Part shown: in pieces, positions 8,193 to 16,894 of the stretch | Layout of the letters: every line of letters begins with the position of its first letter | Numbering within the stretch: position 1 is the first letter of the stretch | NCBI GenBank assembly: GCA_951802115.1 | Contig: CATOPL010000001.1 | Location: 337,790-401,789, forward strand | DNA: 64,000 bases | From: an uncultured Lachnospiraceae bacterium | Lineage (GTDB): Bacteria > Bacillota > Clostridia > Lachnospirales > Lachnospiraceae | Direction of reading: 5' to 3' | Position numbers and translations under genes: made by a program | Notes under the pieces: model-generated | Told to the model about the DNA's origin: nothing | Databases searched by the model: none | Seen by the model: the letters and a program-made list of their open reading frames with translations, nothing else

Positions 8193-9689
8193 CTAGACTG
8201 CTTTTTCACCCATGGACACACGGATGATATTTTCTCTGGTGATCAGTTCTTCATCATCGATTCGCCCGGCAACTCTGCCGTGATTCATCACAATAATACT
8301 GTTGCACACATTGACTAGTTCTTCTGTATCTGTGGAGAAAAACAAAATTGCTTTTCCTTCTGAGGCATATTTTTTCACCACATTGAACATCTCTTTTTTG
8401 GTTCCCACATCTACGCCTCTGGTAATATCAAACATCAAAAGGATATCAGGGTTTGTAGCCAGCTGTTTAGCCAGTACGACCTTCTGCTGATTTCCTCCGC
8501 TCAGTGTTCCCACCAGAGTTTCAGGAGATTCTGCTTTTACTGCAAAAGCATCCATCATCTCCGACACGATCCTGCGTTCCTTTTCCTCGCTTAAAAAGAG
8601 ATGATTTTTGATTCGGTTCAGACTGGACAGCACAATATTTTCCCGAATACTTTGTGCCAGAACCACTCCCTGCAGCCCTCTTTCCTCGGGAATCAATGCA
8701 ATTCCTTCTTTGATCGCATCCCTTGGACTGCCAAGGCTTACGGTCTTACCGTTGATTACAATTTCCCCTTTATAGGGAATCAGTCCAAACAGCGCCAGAA
8801 ACAGTTCCGACTGCCCCTGCCCTGCCAGACCCCCCACACCTAGAATCTCTCCTTTTCTCAGTACCAGATTCACATCTGTGAGCTTATGCCCACTGGTAAC
8901 ATTCCGCATCTCGATGGCTGTCTCTTCTTTGGTGAAAACCTCTTTCTTCGGATAATATCCCCCGATCTCCCTTCCCAACATCAGTCGTACAAGTTCGTCG
9001 TTTTCTGCTTCCTCCATCTTCATATCCGCCACATCGGTTCCGGCCCGGAACACGATAACCCGATTGCACAGTTTTCGGATCTCATCCAGACGATGGGAGA
9101 TAAAGATAATGATTTTTTTCTCTTCCGCCAGTCTCCGGATAATATCCATCAGCCAGTTTGCATATTTCTCTGACAGAGCAGAAGTCGCTTCATCGAAAAT
9201 CATGATCTCGCCCTCGCGGTTCAGCGCCTTTAAAATTTCAAGAACCTGTTTTTGCGCCAGAGACAGTTTTTTTACCTGCATTCCGGGATCCAACGGCTCC
9301 AGGCCGTATTCAACAAACAGATCTCGCGTTTTCTGTTCCATGTCCTTTTCGGACACCATTCTCGTTTTTCCGGTCTCGTAGAATCCCAAAAACAGATTTT
9401 GAGCGATTGTAAGTTCCGGAACAAGACTCAGTTCCTGGTACACCGCACAGATCTTCTGTTCAATGGCGCTCCTGGTATTCTGAATCTTCAATGTCTTTCC
9501 CTCAAAAATAATCTCGCCCTCATCCGGCTTGTGTTCTCCGCACAATACTTTAATCAGCGTACTTTTTCCGGCACCGTTTTCTCCCAGAAGAGCGACGATA
9601 TCGCCGCGGCTGGCATGAAAGTTCGCCTGATCAAGTGCTTTTACCCCGGGAAAGGATTTACATATGTTTTTCATGATAAAATCCGGCAT
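8193..9689 (-). CDS. Ribose-type sugar ABC transporter, double ATP-binding subunit
   Basis: A 498-residue protein with two fused nucleotide-binding halves. The first half has a normal Walker A (GENGAGKST), signature LSLAQKQVLEI and Walker B MIFDEATSAL. The second half has the degenerate P-loop GGLAGQGQSE, a good signature LSGGNQQKVVLAK, but a Walker B reading MFDITRGVDVG, where the usual catalytic Glu-Pro is missing. This asymmetry is common in the RbsA/MglA family. The start at 9689 is set by GGAGAGGAG. It is separated from the binding-protein gene by about 150 bases holding two hairpins. Confidence 0.93.
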   Translation of the reverse strand: MPDFIMKNICKSFPGVKALDQANFHASRGDIVALLGENGAGKSTLIKVLCGEHKPDEGEIIFEGKTLKIQNTRSAIEQKICAVYQELSLVPELTIAQNLFLGFYETGKTRMVSEKDMEQKTRDLFVEYGLEPLDPGMQVKKLSLAQKQVLEILKALNREGEIMIFDEATSALSEKYANWLMDIIRRLAEEKKIIIFISHRLDEIRKLCNRVIVFRAGTDVADMKMEEAENDELVRLMLGREIGGYYPKKEVFTKEETAIEMRNVTSGHKLTDVNLVLRKGEILGVGGLAGQGQSELFLALFGLIPYKGEIVINGKTVSLGSPRDAIKEGIALIPEERGLQGVVLAQSIRENIVLSSLNRIKNHLFLSEEKERRIVSEMMDAFAVKAESPETLVGTLSGGNQQKVVLAKQLATNPDILLMFDITRGVDVGTKKEMFNVVKKYASEGKAILFFSTDTEELVNVCNSIIVMNHGRVAGRIDDEELITRENIIRVSMGEKAV

Positions 9690-9742
9690 AACAGTCTCCT
9701 CTCCTAAATTATCTGCAGGGAAAGTGCTTCTCCTGCTTCCTT

Positions 9743-9769
9743 CACACAGGCTCATGCTGACCCTGTGTG
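9743..9769. other. Small hairpin in the binding protein-ATPase gap
   Basis: CACACAGG pairs with CCTGTGTG around a 11-nt loop. Lies between the strong stem at 9776-9820 and the ATPase gene. Confidence 0.45.
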
Positions 9770-9775
9770 TAGACA

Positions 9776-9820
9776 GAAGGGGCTGTCGCATATCACACAG
9801 CGTTTTGCGACAGCCCCTTC
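9776..9820. terminator. Strong intercistronic stem-loop after the binding-protein gene
   Basis: GAAGGGGCTGTCGC pairs perfectly with GCGACAGCCCCTTC (14 bp, 17-nt loop). No T-tract follows on the minus strand, so it is better read as an mRNA-stabilising or partial terminator structure that favours high expression of the binding protein over the ATPase. Confidence 0.65.
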
Positions 9821-9835
9821 CATTCGTCTATCTGT

Positions 9836-11047
9836 TTATTCTCCAAGAACAACGGACATCGGAATATCCAGGCCAAAGTTGCTTGAAATGCAAGGCCACT
9901 GCAGACTGGAAGGCTGATCGCTGAAACAGTTCACACCATCCTCTGCCACATCAATTACCACATCAGAGAATTCTCCCATATCCAGATCGTTTCTGGTCGC
10001 CACATACGCCGGATCGATCACAATATCCTTCTCCATGGTTTCTCCGTCCAGAATACGGATTGCATAATTCAGAGCAATAGCACTGATTCCCGGAATATAG
10101 ACATGAATGATACCATCGCAGTCATTTTCCAGGCAGGTTAAAAGGTTTCCATTGTATCCGCCTCCGCAGGATGCCGGAATCTTTTCAATACCAGCTTTAT
10201 TAAACGCGTTGGTTACAGAAGTCATAAAGCCCTGCGTAACGACAATATCGATATCGCTGTTGGCAGCAATCACACTTGCAAGTGAAGCTTCTCCGTCTGC
10301 CTCCGCATAGTTGCTGATAAAATCTGATACCACATTGATTCCTTCATACTGATCAAAAATCTCCACCGCCGCATTGTACTCCTGCTCGGAAACTGCAGCT
10401 CCCGGAAGTCCCTGATCCACAACAGCGTTTCCGGTTCCGCCCACTGCTTCTGCAAGCCATTTAGCCATAACTCTGTAAGCTTTTACCGCATCAATCGTAA
10501 TCTCGTATGCGCTTTCCTCCGATGCCGGCTGATCAAAGATCACCACCAGAATTCCTGCATCTGTCGCACGTTTCATTGCCTGATTCAATGCTGTTTCAGA
10601 AGAAGGATCTACCAGAATCGCGTCGTAGCCCTCCTGAACCAGCGCGTCAATGGATGCAGCCTGCGCTTCCGGAGTATTGTCACAGTTAACGATTGTCAGT
10701 TCACATCTGCTTGCATACGGTTCCTGCTCTGCCACATACTCTACGATACGTTCCATCTGCTGACGCCAATCATTTCCCATATAGGAATTGCTCAGTGCAA
10801 TCCTGTATTTTTCACCTTCGGGATTCACTTTCGCCGTCTCGGATTCACCACCTGCTTCCGTGCTCTGTGCCGGAGCAGTCTCTTCTTCTGTCTGTTCGGA
10901 TGTCTCCGGCGCTTCTGCTTCCGGTTCCGCGTTTTCCGCCGCTTCCGGAGCAGCAGCAGGTTCCTCGGCAGGAGCAGAATTATTTCCGCCGCAGCCGCTT
11001 GCCATCAATGCCACACACAGCAAAATACTAACCAGTTTCTTTTTCAT
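9836..11047 (-). CDS. Sugar ABC transporter substrate-binding lipoprotein
   Basis: A 403-residue periplasmic-binding-protein-type lipoprotein. A lipobox ends at Cys19 (ALMASGC), followed by an Ala/Glu/Pro-rich linker to about residue 75 that would hold the domain off the membrane. The binding domain starts at KYRIALSNSYMGNDWRQQM and follows the ribose/autoinducer-binding (type I, PBP1) fold, with DAILVDPSS and ILVVIFDQPASEES typical. The start at 11047 follows AGGAGAG. It is a larger protein than RbsB (about 300), and the ligand is not evident. Confidence 0.92.
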   Translation of the reverse strand: MKKKLVSILLCVALMASGCGGNNSAPAEEPAAAPEAAENAEPEAEAPETSEQTEEETAPAQSTEAGGESETAKVNPEGEKYRIALSNSYMGNDWRQQMERIVEYVAEQEPYASRCELTIVNCDNTPEAQAASIDALVQEGYDAILVDPSSETALNQAMKRATDAGILVVIFDQPASEESAYEITIDAVKAYRVMAKWLAEAVGGTGNAVVDQGLPGAAVSEQEYNAAVEIFDQYEGINVVSDFISNYAEADGEASLASVIAANSDIDIVVTQGFMTSVTNAFNKAGIEKIPASCGGGYNGNLLTCLENDCDGIIHVYIPGISAIALNYAIRILDGETMEKDIVIDPAYVATRNDLDMGEFSDVVIDVAEDGVNCFSDQPSSLQWPCISSNFGLDIPMSVVLGE

Positions 11048-11199
11048 ACTCTCTCTCCTTTTCTTGTATGTCTTTTGTTCTATCCCCGCAGGCAATAATC
11101 CTGTGCTGTCTTAAGCATATCATGCCTGTTCGGGGCGCAAACTCTCCGCAGCCCGCTGCAGAAAGTTCCACTGATAAAGCGTTCTACGCTTATATCACA

Positions 11200-12357
11200 T
11201 CAGTTCTCTGCCTCAATCCCCCAGGCAAACCGATTAAGCTCTCTGGCGCCTGTTTTTGTCACATGAAGCATCTTTTCCAGGCGGACTCCTGTAGCGCCTG
11301 CCGAACCGGTATACAACTGCGGTTCGATGCATACTACCATATCTTCTTCCAGCACCTCAGTCTCATGCAGCGTGAACCTTGGCTTCTCATTTACGTTTAC
11401 CCCAATCTGATGTCCCAGATAACTGCACAATTCAAACCCGTGCCTCCGATATGCATCCTCCATGGCATCATTTACTGCCCGAAAACTTACCCCTGGATAA
11501 ATGGCGTCTCTTCCGGCTTCATATGCCGCCCGGACTGCCCGGAAATACCGAAGCTGTTCTTCATTCGGCTCTTTCCAGAAAACAACCACATTGGAACAGT
11601 CTGACCAGTACCCGTCCACCCTGGGCCCCACATCCATGATCGCAATATCTCCCGCTTCAATCTTACGGTTCGCAGGCCCCAGCGGATAATCGCTCAGTGC
11701 TGTTCTCGGCCCTGTAACCAGTTCTCCATAAAAAGGATTCATTTCACCGGTTACACGTGAGATACTTTTCTGAACCTCAAACCAGACATCCAGCTCTGTA
11801 AATTCCCCATACTCTTTTGAAAGTTCCACCAGTCTGTTTTGCGCTGCATCTGCTGCAAGAGCCGCACATTCCAGTTTTTTGATTTCATCTGCGGTCTTGA
11901 TCTTTCTTGCATGCTCCATGACCGCTTTAACATCCAGAAGCTGAGCGGTCGGAAAGATTTCTCTAATGCATTCTGCCAGGCAATACGGCGTCGATACAGA
12001 CTCAATTCCGATCTTTCTGTAGGACTTTTTTCCCTTCAGCAAAGACTTAACAGCCTTTCTGTAGGATTCCACAGGTTCATGCTTTGTAAGATGGCTGAAA
12101 CATTCGAAAAAAACAGCATCTTCATATCCGGCTCTTATCAGTTTATTTTTATAATATGCAGAAGCAATCAGCTCCAGTTTTCCTTCCTCCACATAAAGCA
12201 CTGCTGTCACCATTGGAAGTTTTTCTGCCATATCCGCCATAAAACCGCCGAAAAATGGAACATCAAATTCAGAAACGTAAGTTACATTTGCCGGAGAAGT
12301 CAGAAATACAACATCATATTCTTCTTCTCTCAGTCGAGCTAACATTCTTTCTTTCAT
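11200..12357 (-). CDS. M24 family metallopeptidase (Xaa-Pro aminopeptidase/creatinase fold)
   Basis: A 385-residue protein with an N-terminal creatinase-type domain (about 1-145) and a C-terminal pita-bread domain. The dinuclear metal ligands are all visible: Asp in IMDVGP, Asp in WSDCSN, His in GHQIGV, Glu in CIEPQLY and Glu in VRLEKML. It is therefore likely active, either as a proline peptidase or as a hydrolase of a small amide. It is the first gene downstream of the operator-promoter at 12490-12540 and runs into the sugar transporter cluster after 152 bases, so it probably belongs to the same regulon. Why a peptidase-fold enzyme heads a sugar cluster is not clear. Confidence 0.85.
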   Translation of the reverse strand: MKERMLARLREEEYDVVFLTSPANVTYVSEFDVPFFGGFMADMAEKLPMVTAVLYVEEGKLELIASAYYKNKLIRAGYEDAVFFECFSHLTKHEPVESYRKAVKSLLKGKKSYRKIGIESVSTPYCLAECIREIFPTAQLLDVKAVMEHARKIKTADEIKKLECAALAADAAQNRLVELSKEYGEFTELDVWFEVQKSISRVTGEMNPFYGELVTGPRTALSDYPLGPANRKIEAGDIAIMDVGPRVDGYWSDCSNVVVFWKEPNEEQLRYFRAVRAAYEAGRDAIYPGVSFRAVNDAMEDAYRRHGFELCSYLGHQIGVNVNEKPRFTLHETEVLEEDMVVCIEPQLYTGSAGATGVRLEKMLHVTKTGARELNRFAWGIEAEN

Positions 12358-12489
12358 TCTGGATTCTCCTGTGTAAAATTCCTTTAAAACCTTCTCTCTT
12401 TCTGAAAATCTGATTCATTTCCCTATGATCTTTTGCAGGTTTTTCTCAGATTTTTCTGCAGCTTTCTTTGTATACATTTAGATAAACAT

Positions 12490-12501
12490 GTTTTCGAAAA
12501 C
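12490..12501. promoter_or_regulatory. Candidate LacI-type operator
   Basis: The perfect 12-bp palindrome GTTTTCGAAAAC has the central CG pair typical of LacI-family operators. It sits just past the -10 element of the M24 gene promoter, near +4 to +15, where a bound repressor would block initiation. The adjacent divergent gene encodes a LacI-type repressor. Confidence 0.6.
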
Positions 12502-12511
12502 TGTTATATAA

Positions 12512-12540
12512 ATTATATTTTCTTTTAGCCAGGAAATCAA
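12512..12540 (-). promoter_or_regulatory. Promoter of the M24-ABC-kinase cluster
   Basis: Minus strand TTGATT and perfect TATAAT, spacer 17. The predicted start lies near 12505, immediately before the operator palindrome. The 5' leader to the M24 start is about 150 nt. Confidence 0.75.
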
Positions 12541-12648
12541 TATTCTTAATTAACAAGCCTACGAAACTTTTTTGGATATTATATATAATAAACACTGTTT
12601 CGTATATTATTTCTGTAATCATAAATCCCATAAATTGACGTAAATATA

Positions 12649-12677
12649 TTGACTCGTATAAATTATTTGTGTAATAA
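12649..12677 (+). promoter_or_regulatory. Promoter of the LacI-kinase fusion gene
   Basis: Plus strand TTGACT and TAATAA, spacer 17, about 65 bases before the ATG. Between the divergent promoters an 8-bp inverted pair, TACGAAAC at 12560 and GTTTCGTA at 12597, may be a second regulatory site. Confidence 0.65.
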
Positions 12678-12742
12678 TCAATATGAACAGTATTCATCCA
12701 GTAAAATACTGCCAATGATTTAAACATAAAGGAGCAACCTGT

Positions 12743-14674
12743 ATGAACATCCGGGATATTGCCGCTGCTGCCCACGTATCCGTAGCAACGGTTTCCAAGG
12801 TTATCAACCATAAAGATTCTGAGATCAGTGATGAGACCCGTCAGAAGGTCCTGAGAATTATCAAAGAATATCAGTATACCCCCTATGCCAATCTGAAAAC
12901 CAGCTTCAACACCGGTAAATCTCAGTTGATTGCAGTCATCGTTCAGGAGGGACTGTATATTTCCAACTATATCTTTCAGATAGAAAAAGAAGCTTCACAT
13001 CTGGGATATTCTTTGTTGATCTGCACACTTACACATCCTCATTCTGACAGTCTGCGCAAATATATGAAAATACTGGAAGCCCGAAAAGCTGAGGCAATCC
13101 TGCTCTGCGTGTCCTCACCGGAACTTCTGGAAGAGGCAGTTTCCTTAAATTATTCCCATATCCCTCTGGCTTTAATAGCTTCATTCACCTCTACTTTATG
13201 TACTGTTTTTCATTTAGATTACAAAGCGGTTGCTGAAAAAGCCGTATCTGAGCTTGTTCATTTGGGACACCAGAAGATTGGATGTATTTTAAATGGTGCT
13301 GACAGCATTTGTTCCGGTCAGTGCATTCAGGGCTATAAAAACGCCCTTCTCCCGCTTTCGCAATACGGAAACGACTATTATATTGCCACTCATATACAAT
13401 CGCGACACAAGCTGCAGGAAGAGATTCAGCAGTTCATGAGAGCAAATGTAACCGCCATATTCTGTCAGACATTTCTACTGGCCAACGCAGTTTATGAAAT
13501 ATTAAAAGAAGGAAAATATTATATTCCCTCCAATGTATCGGTGATCTGCACGGAGTCTTCCGCCAGTTCCAGTTATCTGATCCCGCCGCTCACTTCCTGT
13601 ATATTTGATACGGACAGGATCATTCAGAGTGCTTTGGAATACTTGGTCAGTTGTATTGAAAGCCGCAATCCCCCTTATATTAAAACTTTTACTTTTGAAC
13701 CCCTTCTGCTTTCCGGTGAAAGCATCGCGCCTCCGGCCTCTGTGGGAAAACAGATTCTTGTTGTTGGGAACTGCAATACAGACATTAATATTCACCTTCC
13801 CAAAATGCCCGGAGAAGGTGAAATTCTCAAAACCAGTAATATTTCCATCATCCCGGGAGGAAAAGCCGTCGCCCAGGCTGTGGGAGCCGGCAAACTGAAG
13901 GGATCTGTCTATATACTTGGATGTATCGGAAATGATACCGAAGGAAACAGTATACTGAACAGTCTGAAAGCTGCCCATGTCCATGTGGAAGGTTTGACCG
14001 TTCTGTCTTCGCTTCCCACCGGACGGGCCTATATATTCATTCCGGATGGCGGAAACAGCAGCATTATCTCTTATCCGGGTGCAAATTCTGCCTACATCAA
14101 TGCGCACATCAAACCCTTTAAGCATCTGTTTCAATCCTCCGATTATTGCTTGCTGTCTACAGAGATCAATCCTGATCTGATTGGCTACATCATCCGCACC
14201 TGTGAAAGATTTCGGACAAAGGTATTTGTGAAGCCCTCTTCCATTCATTCATTTCCGGAAGATCTTTTTTCTAAAATTACGTATTTTATCCCCAGTTCCT
14301 ATGAACTGGACTGTCTGGTGCCCGGAAGGATGTCCTTTGAAGAAAAAGCAGATCAATTATATCAGAAGGGATGTCAAAATATCATTGTCACGCTGGGAGG
14401 AAACGGATGCTATCTGAAAAACGAACAGTATAGTCTGCATATTCCGTCTGCCAACTTCAATGTAGTTGATACGACCGGAGCCGCCAACTGCTTCATTGCT
14501 GCCCTGGCAGTTTCTCTGAGTAAAGGCAGCCCTCTCCTGTATGCTATTAGTTATGCAACCTATGCCGCCGGAATCAGCGTTACGCACCCGGGAGTTCAGA
14601 CTTCCTTTCCGGACACACAGCAGCTTGAGCTCTACCTGGATGAAATACAAGATCTGTATCGTTCTCTTTCCTGA
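12743..14674 (+). CDS. LacI-family regulator fused to a ribokinase-like (PfkB) pseudokinase domain
   Basis: A 643-residue fusion. Residues 1-55 form a LacI helix-turn-helix (VSVATVSKVINHKDSEIS). About 60-330 is the usual periplasmic-binding-like effector domain. From residue 337 (ILVVGNCNTDINI) to the end is a complete PfkB/ribokinase fold. The kinase motifs are eroded: the sugar-binding GGKGAN is GGKAVAQ (372-378), the NxxE motif is SSYE (518-521), and the catalytic DTTGAGD is DTTGAAN, placing Asn582 where the essential base Asp should be. So the domain probably binds a sugar or nucleotide without phosphorylating it. It is divergent from the cluster it presumably represses; GGAGCAAC precedes the ATG. 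Confidence 0.88.
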   Translation: MNIRDIAAAAHVSVATVSKVINHKDSEISDETRQKVLRIIKEYQYTPYANLKTSFNTGKSQLIAVIVQEGLYISNYIFQIEKEASHLGYSLLICTLTHPHSDSLRKYMKILEARKAEAILLCVSSPELLEEAVSLNYSHIPLALIASFTSTLCTVFHLDYKAVAEKAVSELVHLGHQKIGCILNGADSICSGQCIQGYKNALLPLSQYGNDYYIATHIQSRHKLQEEIQQFMRANVTAIFCQTFLLANAVYEILKEGKYYIPSNVSVICTESSASSSYLIPPLTSCIFDTDRIIQSALEYLVSCIESRNPPYIKTFTFEPLLLSGESIAPPASVGKQILVVGNCNTDINIHLPKMPGEGEILKTSNISIIPGGKAVAQAVGAGKLKGSVYILGCIGNDTEGNSILNSLKAAHVHVEGLTVLSSLPTGRAYIFIPDGGNSSIISYPGANSAYINAHIKPFKHLFQSSDYCLLSTEINPDLIGYIIRTCERFRTKVFVKPSSIHSFPEDLFSKITYFIPSSYELDCLVPGRMSFEEKADQLYQKGCQNIIVTLGGNGCYLKNEQYSLHIPSANFNVVDTTGAANCFIAALAVSLSKGSPLLYAISYATYAAGISVTHPGVQTSFPDTQQLELYLDEIQDLYRSLS

Positions 14675-14687
14675 AAATCCCATTGTC

Positions 14688-14806
14688 AAAAAACGCACCC
14701 CTGTCCGTTTGCCAGCCGTGTTGTATGGAATATATCAGACAGAAATTGATTTTCCGTCGTCACGTTCCGTATAAATGCTGAGCAAACAGGCAGGGGTGCG
14801 TTTTTT
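14688..14806. terminator. Bidirectional long-loop terminator
   Basis: AAAAAACGCACCCCTG pairs with CAGGGGTGCGTTTTTT, with a further inner GTTTGC/GCAAAC pairing. It sits between the convergent regulator and aminotransferase genes and has T-tracts on both strands. The loop is about 87 nt. Confidence 0.75.
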
Positions 14807-14853
14807 AGCAGTCCCTTTTTATTACCGCTCTTTTATTTCTATAACTCTTTCTG

Positions 14854-16029
14854 CTATCCTTTCATAATTTCCGCAAATATCGGCATGGCATCCCGGATTG
14901 TCTTTTCAGACACACAGTAGGAGATTCTTACATATCCGCTGCATCCAAAACTGTCACTGGGCACAACCAGCACATCATGCTTTTTCGCACGTTCAGAAAA
15001 GGCCCGGGCGTCCGCCTCCGGCGCTTTCACAAACAGGTAGAACGCCCCCTGAGGATAAACGCACTCAAAGCCAAGCTTTGTCAGTCCTCCATACAGAAGA
15101 TCCCGATTATTCTTATAAGCAGAAATATCGCCGGATACATCTGTACAGCGCGCAATTACTTTCTGAAACAGTACCGGAGCACACACATATCCCAGCGCAC
15201 GTCCTGCACCGGCTACAGCCGCTCTGACATATAAGGAATCGTCTGCTTCATCCGGTACAATGATATATCCGATCCTCTCACCCGGCATTGACAATGATTT
15301 GCTGTAGGAATAACATACCAGAGTATTGTGATAATAATTCGGTACAAAGGGCACTACAAGCCCGTCATAAACGATCTCCCGATAAGGCTCATCTGACAGC
15401 AGAAAGATCGATGTTCCATATTCTTTCTCTTTCCGCTCCAAAAGCTCCGATAACCGACGAACCGTTGCCTCTGAATAGACTGCACCGCTGGGATTGTTGG
15501 GCGAATTGATAATCACTCCTTTTGTCTTTGGGCCAAGAATACGTTCAAGTGCATCAAAATCAATCTGAAAACTCTCCGTATCCGCCGGTGTCACCAGAAG
15601 CTTTGCCCCTGCAGTCTCCACCCACACCGCATATTCCGGAAAGAAAGGCGCAAATACAATGAACTCATCCCCTGGATTTGCCAGCGCTTTTATGCTGATG
15701 CTCAAAGACGCTGCCGCTCCCACGGTCATGTAAAAATTATCTGCCGTATAGTGAGTACCAAATTTCCTGTTCACGGAATCCGCCAGGACTCCTCTTACCT
15801 GAGGATCACCTGCAGCCGGAGAATACCCATGGAGCACCTCCGCAGGCTCTTCGAGAAGCTCAAGAATCGCCTGTTTGATTTCTGTGGGCGCCGGAATACT
15901 GGGATTGCCGATGCTGAAGTCATAGACTTTCTCCTCTCCGACGATCTTCTTTCTCTCCAGTCCATAAGCGAACAGTTCCCGGATTACCGAGCTTTTGTTT
16001 CCATATTGATACATTTGTTCATTTAACAT
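14854..16029 (-). CDS. PLP-dependent aminotransferase, class I/II
   Basis: A 391-residue fold type I aminotransferase close to aspartate/aromatic aminotransferases. SPNNPSGAVYS contains the PLP-phosphate/pyridine loop, LLSDEPYREIVYDG the Asp and Tyr contacting PLP, and SYSKSLSMPGERIGY the Schiff-base Lys. Arg in VRISYCVS is the substrate carboxylate site. The start at 16029 follows GGGGGA; an upstream in-frame ATG lacks a site. It lies between the cluster regulator and rplQ, with its own terminator, and its amino-acid substrate is not predictable. Confidence 0.9.
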   Translation of the reverse strand: MLNEQMYQYGNKSSVIRELFAYGLERKKIVGEEKVYDFSIGNPSIPAPTEIKQAILELLEEPAEVLHGYSPAAGDPQVRGVLADSVNRKFGTHYTADNFYMTVGAAASLSISIKALANPGDEFIVFAPFFPEYAVWVETAGAKLLVTPADTESFQIDFDALERILGPKTKGVIINSPNNPSGAVYSEATVRRLSELLERKEKEYGTSIFLLSDEPYREIVYDGLVVPFVPNYYHNTLVCYSYSKSLSMPGERIGYIIVPDEADDSLYVRAAVAGAGRALGYVCAPVLFQKVIARCTDVSGDISAYKNNRDLLYGGLTKLGFECVYPQGAFYLFVKAPEADARAFSERAKKHDVLVVPSDSFGCSGYVRISYCVSEKTIRDAMPIFAEIMKG

Positions 16030-16170
16030 ACTGTCTGTCCCCCAAGTATATTTTTTTGTTTTCCCAGATTCACGTACAGGCACTTTCAAAAATGCTGGCG
16101 CCTTTTTTCAAACATCTCTCCTGTCCCATCATTTCATTTTCTTCTGACGGATACAAACATCATACAATCG

Positions 16171-16213
16171 AAAAAATCCCCACAGCGGACACTCCCGTCC
16201 GCCTGTGAGGATC
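16171..16213 (-). terminator. Rho-independent terminator of the alpha operon
   Basis: Just after rplQ on the minus strand, ATCCTCACAGGCGGAC pairs with GTCCGCTGTGGGGAT (one internal mismatch) and is followed by TTTTTT. This ends the ribosomal operon before the foreign block. Confidence 0.9.
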
Positions 16214-16229
16214 ACTCTTGTCTTATAGA

Positions 16230-16757
16230 TTATACCAGCTCCAGCAGCACTTCCATCGCTGCATCACCTTTTCTCTGACCGATCTTCACGATTCTGGTAT
16301 AACCGCCGTTACGGTTTACATATTTCGGAGCGATCTCATCAAAGATTTTTGCAACCATGTCCACTTCCTGAGTTTTCTTCTTTTTACCCTCTACTGCGGC
16401 TTTCACCGGGTAAAGCACCTTCAGCATTTGTCTTCTGGCATGAAGTCTGGAGGGAAGATCTTTCTTGATCTCTTTCTCCACCTCATCGTATACGGTTACT
16501 TTTTTACCGTCAACAACTTCTTTGACTCTCTTACCGTCTTTGTCCTTACGGGCAACTTTAGCAGTAACCTTTACCATCTCAAAGTTGTCTTTCTCTTTTA
16601 CACCCAAAGCAATCAGATGCTCGGCAATCTTGCGCACTTCTTTTGCTTTCGCCTCAGTGGTTACAATCTTACCGTTAAATAACAGCGCAGTTACCTGGCT
16701 TCTCAGTAATGCTTTTCTCTGAGAAGAAGTTCTGCTCAGTTTTCTATATCCTGCCAT
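16230..16757 (-). CDS. rplQ: 50S ribosomal protein L17
   Basis: A 175-residue L17, longer than the roughly 113-130 of most bacteria. The N-terminus MAGYRKLSRTSSQRKALLRS is canonical; an extra Lys/Val-rich stretch (about residues 70-125, including GKRVKEVVDGKKVTVYDEV) is inserted before the C-terminal GGYTRIVKIGQRKGDAA. Similar long versions are known in Clostridia. GGAGG precedes the start at 16757. Last gene of the alpha operon. Confidence 0.96.
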   Translation of the reverse strand: MAGYRKLSRTSSQRKALLRSQVTALLFNGKIVTTEAKAKEVRKIAEHLIALGVKEKDNFEMVKVTAKVARKDKDGKRVKEVVDGKKVTVYDEVEKEIKKDLPSRLHARRQMLKVLYPVKAAVEGKKKKTQEVDMVAKIFDEIAPKYVNRNGGYTRIVKIGQRKGDAAMEVLLELV

Positions 16758-16894
16758 TTTATTTCCTCCATTCGTTGCGCCCTCTGACATGCTTCTTCGG
16801 CCTTACTGACAAAGGGTCTGGCATATCAACTTTCAATCTTCCTTCTCAACCTGCTCCGCAGTTTGAAAAGTAGCGGTCGGCCTTCGGCCTCCCT

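Noticed and set aside
12446..12811. Minus-strand frame across the divergent promoter region
   Set aside because: Covers both promoters and the start of the regulator gene; codons are AT-rich non-coding in character and there is no binding site.
13502..14248. 248-codon minus-strand frame opposite the regulator gene
   Set aside because: It is antisense to the well-supported LacI-PfkB fusion and has no domain match.
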